Below are positions 49,209 through 49,345 of a stretch of 49,345 bases of DNA, one piece after another. A model generated the notes under the pieces. That model had not been told where the DNA came from, ran no database searches, and saw only the letters and a program-made list of their open reading frames with translations. Source of the DNA: a virus; IMG/VR virus record IMGVR_UViG_3300006750_000014, positions 1-49,345 of that record; one strand, given 5' to 3'. The first letter of the stretch is position 1. Each line of letters begins with the position of its first letter. The translations under genes were made by a program, and so were the position numbers.

Positions 49209-49345
49209 ACCCCCCACAAGAAATCGACGTAAACCCTTGGTATATAACGACTTACAGCGGCGGGCGGCGGCGGCTCGCCCTAAGTCCTTTCATACCAACG
49301 ACTTACGACGAAAAATTACGCAAATAGCGTGCCAAACAAAAAACT
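49209..49345. repeat. Diverged partial copy of the repeat unit and third conserved block
   Basis: ACCCCCCACAAGAAATCGACG at 49209 onward recalls the repeat start. GGTATATAACGACTTA (49239-49254) forms an inverted pair with TAAGTCCTTTCATACC (49281-49296) around a GC-rich loop. ACGACTTACGACGA follows, then the conserved block CGCAAATAGCGTGCCAA at 49319-49335. By analogy another promoter should lie just past the window end. Confidence 0.7.

Overview
The window is part of the genome of a tailed, double-stranded DNA bacteriophage, most likely a long-tailed siphovirus. A complete head and tail module is present (terminase, portal, protease/scaffold, capsid, connectors, tail tube, a 3,013-residue tape measure, tail tip). 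No tail sheath or contractile baseplate gene was recognised. Base composition is moderately AT-rich. Genes are tightly packed, with many ATGA or TAATG overlaps and GGAG/AAGG ribosome binding sites. No integrase, ribosomal gene or tRNA was seen. The host cannot be named. Host-type TTGACA/TATAAT promoters and a Gram-negative-looking signal peptide on a phage protease suggest a Gram-negative host, which is inference only. The window opens inside a gene and ends in a repeat, so it is a fragment of a larger genome.

Layout: (1) 1-10202, + strand, one co-directional block. It holds the C-terminal end of a DnaE-type DNA polymerase III alpha subunit, a sigma-70-like factor, a run of nine overlapping genes for glycan assembly (glycosyltransferase-like proteins, a sugar nucleotidyltransferase, a methyltransferase-like remnant), a Vsr-like endonuclease with homing-endonuclease traits, a putative DNA-annealing protein and a zinc-ribbon protein. 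It closes with a strong terminator at 10255-10298. (2) 10297-45812, - strand, the morphogenesis block. Transcription runs from high to low coordinates: small coiled-coil and acidic proteins, a second sigma-like factor, a candidate small terminase, an insert of five genes (GT90 glycosyltransferase, GDP-mannose 4,6-dehydratase, HNH nuclease, secreted trypsin-like protease, ERCC4 nuclease), large terminase, portal, protease-scaffold, decoration-like protein, major capsid protein, connectors, tail tube, candidate chaperones, tape measure, tail tip. Three hairpin terminators sit inside this block, after the capsid gene, after the tail-tube gene and before the tape measure, and could set protein dosage. 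(3) 45813-49345, + strand, a control and early-type region. A divergent operator-like gap leads to a small HTH protein, then a series of very small genes. Several have their own near-consensus promoter and a shared leader. Beyond them is about 1 kb of hairpin-rich DNA with 280-bp tandem repeats.

How the parts may work together: early small genes would be expressed by host RNA polymerase from the repeated promoters. The two phage sigma-like factors could then redirect transcription to later genes. The glycan genes on both strands (nine-gene block plus GT90 and GMD) point to a phage-encoded sugar pathway whose acceptor (virion protein, host envelope or DNA) cannot be told from sequence. The most unusual features are the promoter cassettes with the 280-bp repeat array, the sugar/protease/nuclease insert between the terminase subunits, and an in-frame internal start that would make a separate scaffold from the prohead-protease gene.
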